Positions 46,651-64,000 of a DNA stretch of 64,000 nt are shown here, in pieces; the first letter of the stretch is position 1, and each line of letters starts with the position of its first letter. Source of the stretch: Balanoglossus misakiensis (Eukaryota; Hemichordata); assembly GCA_040954595.2 (NCBI GenBank), contig CM082579.2, forward strand, positions 9,734,001-9,798,000, given 5' to 3'. A program made the translations under genes and the position numbers. The notes beneath the pieces are model-generated. The model made no database searches. It was not told where the DNA came from and was given only the letters and a program-made list of their open reading frames with translations.

Positions 46651-49600
46651 CATACTAGTATCACGTTGACATTTAGTGTGTAGATGCAATCTGGGCTGTA
46701 GATGGGTGTTTGTTCAAATGAAGTTGTCATTACCAAAACTATGCAAATGAGCCGGAAAAATGTGAAATCGGTGAAATTTGTTGAGATGTAGTAAAAGTTG
46801 TGATAGGAGTATCGGGTGTGGAGTTGCAACGCCCCCAGCAGGTATGCACGGGCTTTATTTTGTCAAATTGCAACTGAGGGCGCAATTCTGACCTGTCCCT
46901 CAAAGACCATCTAGGGCGAAAGGTTAGCAAATTTTCAAACCGATCTTAATCCAATTGCAGTCAGCTTCCGAGTCAGGCTAATCATTTTTTGAGAAAAGTA
47001 TCAAAATTCTCCCACCATGTCCGTCAAAACCGAATGTACAGAGTAATATTCAATTGTATCATTTCATTCCCACACTCTCAATATGATATCTAATGTATTC
47101 GTTGTGGCAGTGGCGAATATGGCCGCTCACGTTGCGGTCGCTAAGACCTTTTGGTCTTACAATTAACCTTCACCAAGGTAACATTGCTGGCATTTAAATG
47201 GAGTGGTCAGTTCTGTTTGCTGTATTTCAGCCCTGTTTGTGTCGCCTTGGGCATCGTTTCGCCCAACCGATTTGGCTCCGTCGAAACATGAGTTGTACCT
47301 TTTACGCCTTCAAGACATTTGACGGATAGTGAAAGTACATGTAGCTATTACCGGTCGGGACACAAGTGCCACTTTATAGGACCGGTGTACAATAACCCAC
47401 ATTTTACATATAAATGCTCATATACGGTTATAAAGGGCGTGTCTAAGTCTTCGAATGACCCTGTGGTGGCGAACCAATATATGAAATTCCCGTAGAAGCC
47501 CCCGATGATCACCCCGGCAGTGTTTTTGTGCAGGTGTCCGGAATAGAAACCGGATATGCTAACATCGAATCGACCGCTACCCCGGCGAACTGATGGAATG
47601 GCTACGCCACGGTCACTCCAGCACCGTGCATGCTTGACAACCAAAAAACTCGGCTTCAGAGGTTGCCAAGAAAGTCGACAGATGCTGTGGGCAATGTTGT
47701 GCTTAAAACTATACCGTAGACAATATCGTGTTTCTCGAATTTAATGAGTGGGAAAGCAAAACACGGTAATCGGAAAAAGTTACGACCAACCGCTGGCGTA
47801 CCCACCATAAGCCTTCGCTATTCCCAATGACCCAACTCGACGTCTAGTAAGTTAACCAAGGTCTGTGGACCTTTGATGCCGATCATCAATTGATTGTTTG
47901 TCTCAGGCGTATATGTAGGTCATGTTAATATCGAACACAGCTCATTTTTGTAGTTTTTATATAATTATAAGGCTGCGCTGTATCTTCATCTTGTGTATAG
48001 AGTTTGTAGATACGTGGACGGACCATGGCTGATTCGCGGATAGCAACGGTTGAGCTGGAAGTTGTCTTCACATTTGTCATCGTACTGATAGCACATGTTA
48101 TCAGAGTGTATCGTGCTCAAATGTGACGGCAAGGTTGCAGATTTGGTCACGATCGCCACGTCCTGGGGGTAAAAATACCGCTGTTGCTTTGACAACTATC
48201 GCGATTGTGTAGAATATGGTCCAAGTTGAATTGACACTGAAGACACATCCACATATTTGGGACATTCCTGTGTAACGCCGTAAGAAGATTTGTTTTTGAA
48301 GAATATTATTGCAGAATTGAGACATTTGCGTTCTTGTTCAAAAGGTTGCACGTTGACCCCTAATTTTAATAATGGAAAATTGATTTTCGAGGCGCTTAAT
48401 ACCTTAAATAATTTATGCTATTCTGTATGGTTGACAAAACAACGATAAATTAATTAAGTAAGCATAACAATGAATTACTTCGCGATGCAAGTTTTGCAAA
48501 AACGTAACCATAAATGACATTGGGCTGACATTGGGCTGTTTAAAGGCGATCTAAAATAATTAAATCCTTCCGAACCCAAATCATTATTTATGAACCAAGC
48601 CTTTCGTTAATTCAGTCCGAGTGAAGTTTATTTGAGATTTCACCTCTTAATCGGCGTATTTGAATGAACTGCGTGCGTACTGCAAACGTGATTTTAGGAC
48701 GCGAGGCATGTCAAGTGAGCTAGTAGGCCGAGTAGAATAACATTATTTTGATGAGAACTTGACACAAAATCGCAGTCCCAAAAATTAACCTTCCCATTGG
48801 GGATGACCCAAAAACTAACCTTCCTACTGGGGGATATATCATTGTGATTAAATACCTTAATATCTAGAATGTCTAAATTATCTCATCTTATCTTTTGAGC
48901 CCTTACCTGAAATGTACCAAAGTTAACCTTAAACACATTCCATGGTTAACAGAAGATAAAATAACAATGCTTATAATCACAACTGGTAACTCAACGCTAC
49001 TGATATAAAATATCAAAGCGACAACGAGGACCATGGGGGTAATGACTATTTCGTTCAGAATCTGTAAATTTCCCCCGGATATAATGCGGATGTTGGTAAA
49101 ACGCCAACAATCGACAGATAAATTTTAAATTAACGCGTCATGACGATCATAAGGCATTGTTTCATTTGAGAATCTGCAAAAATACGGGGGGGGGGGGGGT
49201 ATTACGGATCTTGGTAAAATGCCAAAAACTTGGAAGATAAACTAAAATGATCTCGGCCCATTCCACACAAGGCTCATAGTAGTGAATTGATCAACATCAT
49301 CGTCACTGGTCGGGTAAGTCGACGTTGGCTTTATTTATGCGTGTCAATTTGTAGACGATATTTACAGTACAATATATATGAAAACAATATGTCTGATAAG
49401 TTTGATAAAATACGGTGCAAGAACTCTTGATTAAATAAGAAACCTGCACAAATTCGTTAAATATGCAAATTATCCATTAATTTTCATGAAACTGCTAAAT
49501 ATCTCATACCACTGCCATATTTCGGCCAGATCAATGTTTGTAGCAAATTCGATTCATCAAATTCTCTGCAGTAATGTAAGAAATTTGACACTAATTAGAA

Positions 49601-51128
49601 AACTACATTAAATATGAAAAATTGATGACATAGTATATTAAAAGCCATGATAACGTCATCAATATTCAAGTGTCGCCCACCAAAATCAGTTCTTGCCATT
49701 CTGAACCTCTTTGAACCCGTGTGCCAAATTTGACCCAACTTCCATTCAGCCGTTATTGAGATAGCAGTGCTCTCGTCCTATCCTAATTGCGGTTGTTAGC
49801 ACGAGATAATAACGAGCAGTCAGGTGCATAATACTCATTTCAACTTTGACAGGGTTATTATGTCCTTGGTGGTTTGCACCCAATCTGATTAAAATCAAGT
49901 GTAGGGAACGGCGACGTATTTTTATGCTGTCGCCTCACACTACCCTACATAGTCGGTGAAATAAAACGAAGGGAGAAACAGAATGCGTACGTAAATTGTT
50001 GGCGGGACACCGGTTCAGTGAATCATCCGTTTGTTGGAATTGATAACGTGGAGTTCAAAGGTCGGTCGTTAGGTTTGCTGGTGGCAAGGGAGAAGCTCAG
50101 TTCAGTATTGTCTACACGCGATGCGAATGTGTCATCCATAAGGGTTACATTTTCTTTGGGTGGATTTTGAGTATACATACAGTAACCTGGTAAGATGGTG
50201 TTACAATTTCCATTTTTTCATTCTTGAGAGTGTCAGTGCTTTCCGAAACGGTTTTTGTACACTTAATTAAAATAGAGACTGTAGCGGATGAGGCTAAATC
50301 AAAGATCTTTTCACAGGTAAACAATATTTAAGCAATAAAACACCCCAAGCCATGGTATACCACGAGATTTTGACCAGTTCACGACATATACGCACGAGCG
50401 ATAGCGAGAGCGTATATGGAGTTGAACTGGTCAAATTCGAGTGATATTTCACACTAAACGTCATCATTTCTTGCGCTGGTACCCGGAACTATGTTCATTA
50501 AAATGGCAACCTTAAATGTAAACAAACATAACCCGATAGAGAGCCCGGTTTCATTAGATTTGATATACCGGTAGTCAACATCGAAAGTCACGGAGTTCTG
50601 ATGGCCACGGACATGTGTCATAAATAAAAGATTTCTCTTGTTGATTGATTTGGAAAAAAAACGATTGTTAGTTACACCTGTAAAAAATACCACCGCCTCG
50701 CTCAGACAGCAAGAAGAGATGTCAAACACCCTCGCTCCATCCGAACACGTCGAGCATTTTCACGTGTGAAATCTGGTTCGATCAGTTGAAGTACGTGTCA
50801 GGTGGAAGCGGCAACAACATGTTTTATATTTAGAGACGCAGTGATATATGGCGGCTCGTTCAATATCTATGTTTCCAATGCGACGTCGACGGGATCATCC
50901 TCCATGACACAGCCCCGCCACATGGATTAAACCCCACATTTTCCCCGATGCATGCTAGTTCAGGAGCCCGTTTTACCACTACAAGCCGTGGTAAAAAAGT
51001 ATTTTACCATCGCCTGATTGAGCTCTCGTCCAATGAGAATGGCGGACGGTAGCAGGACATAATGTTCGATTTACTTCTACCTGTAGGAAACCACCGAGAC
51101 GATTGTTGTTGCACGTTTTGGGGATAGT
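46651..51128. other. Intergenic region upstream of the right-hand receptor gene
   Basis: No supported gene. A minus-strand open frame at 47348-47644 (containing GVIIGGFYGNFIYWFATTG) and another at 47986-48195 are of unknown nature and could be further decayed exons. A G-run lies at 49187-49199 and a foldback element at 50361-50445. The promoter of the gene at 51129 should be at the right end; none could be assigned. Confidence 0.45.
50361..50445. mobile_element. Foldback/MITE element, TGACCAGTTCA arms
   Basis: TGACCAGTTCA-CGA-CATATACGC (50371-50393) faces GCGTATATGG-A-GTTGAACTGGTCA (50410-50433), with a 16-base loop containing a smaller GAGCGATAGCGAG near-palindrome. Weaker complementarity extends outward (CCACGAGATTTTGACC against GGTCAAATTCGAGTG). 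Noncoding. Confidence 0.75.
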
Positions 51129-63752
<12,624 letters not shown>

Positions 63753-64000
63753 GTATTATACATGTCTAAATGCTTCCCTCTATACTTAAAACTCCTATAG
63801 TACCAATACAAGGTTAAATAAACAACATTTACAGTTACATACGCAAGGCGAGCTGTGTCCGTTGACAAAAAAGATATATATCATAGAGTGGGTCATATGT
63901 ATCCTGATTCCTTACCAAGTCGCTATGTACAGTAATATGACATCATATAAGCACAATTATTATACATTTGGCATCGAGAACAATGGAATTTGGCGTGTAT

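Overview
The window is nuclear DNA of an animal. Genes are split into many short exons with GT-AG borders and phases that keep the reading frame, introns are AT-rich, and microsatellites and small inverted-repeat elements are dense. The gene content (an F-type lectin / C-type lectin / sushi / REJ / GPS receptor, a second large lectin/EGF ectodomain protein, many TACATGTA-type repeats, a CR1-like LINE scrap) suggests a marine invertebrate, most likely a non-vertebrate deuterostome such as a lancelet or acorn worm. This is inference; the species cannot be fixed from the sequence alone.

Layout. (1) 246-16261, plus strand: a polycystin-1/REJ-family ectodomain gene entering from the left, with 24 exons in the window: F-type lectin tail, three C-type lectin domains (CTLDs), sushi domain, REJ region, GPS cleavage motif. 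An in-frame TAG lies between the GPS motif and the first transmembrane segment, and a poly(A) signal follows, so the channel-like half is missing here. One intron (2182-7911) is almost wholly a 5.6-kb TATG tetranucleotide array that begins at the 5' splice site itself. (2) 17513-32166, minus strand: a complete 21-exon DDX11/CHL1-type iron-sulfur DNA helicase (930 aa by my joining). Nested in its third intron, on the opposite strand, is an intronless, GC-rich rhodopsin-like GPCR (28312-29367). (3) 35265-41650, minus strand: a complete six-exon TMEM272-like four-pass membrane protein (237 aa). (4) 41651-51128: a gene-poor interval with a CR1-like reverse-transcriptase 3' fragment, a terminal-inverted-repeat element inside a larger TTAA-ended unit, and a broken exon related to the repeats of the next gene. 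(5) 51129 to the right edge, plus strand: a secreted or single-pass receptor starting with a signal peptide, then a CTLD, cysteine-rich/EGF-like modules and a long run of beta-sandwich-like repeats; 18 exons are in the window and the gene continues beyond it.

The two outer genes are lectin-bearing cell-surface or secreted proteins. The inner genes are housekeeping-type (genome maintenance helicase, small membrane protein). I see no operon-like or functional link between them. Exon borders were joined by hand from splice signals, frame continuity and family knowledge; no transcript evidence was available.
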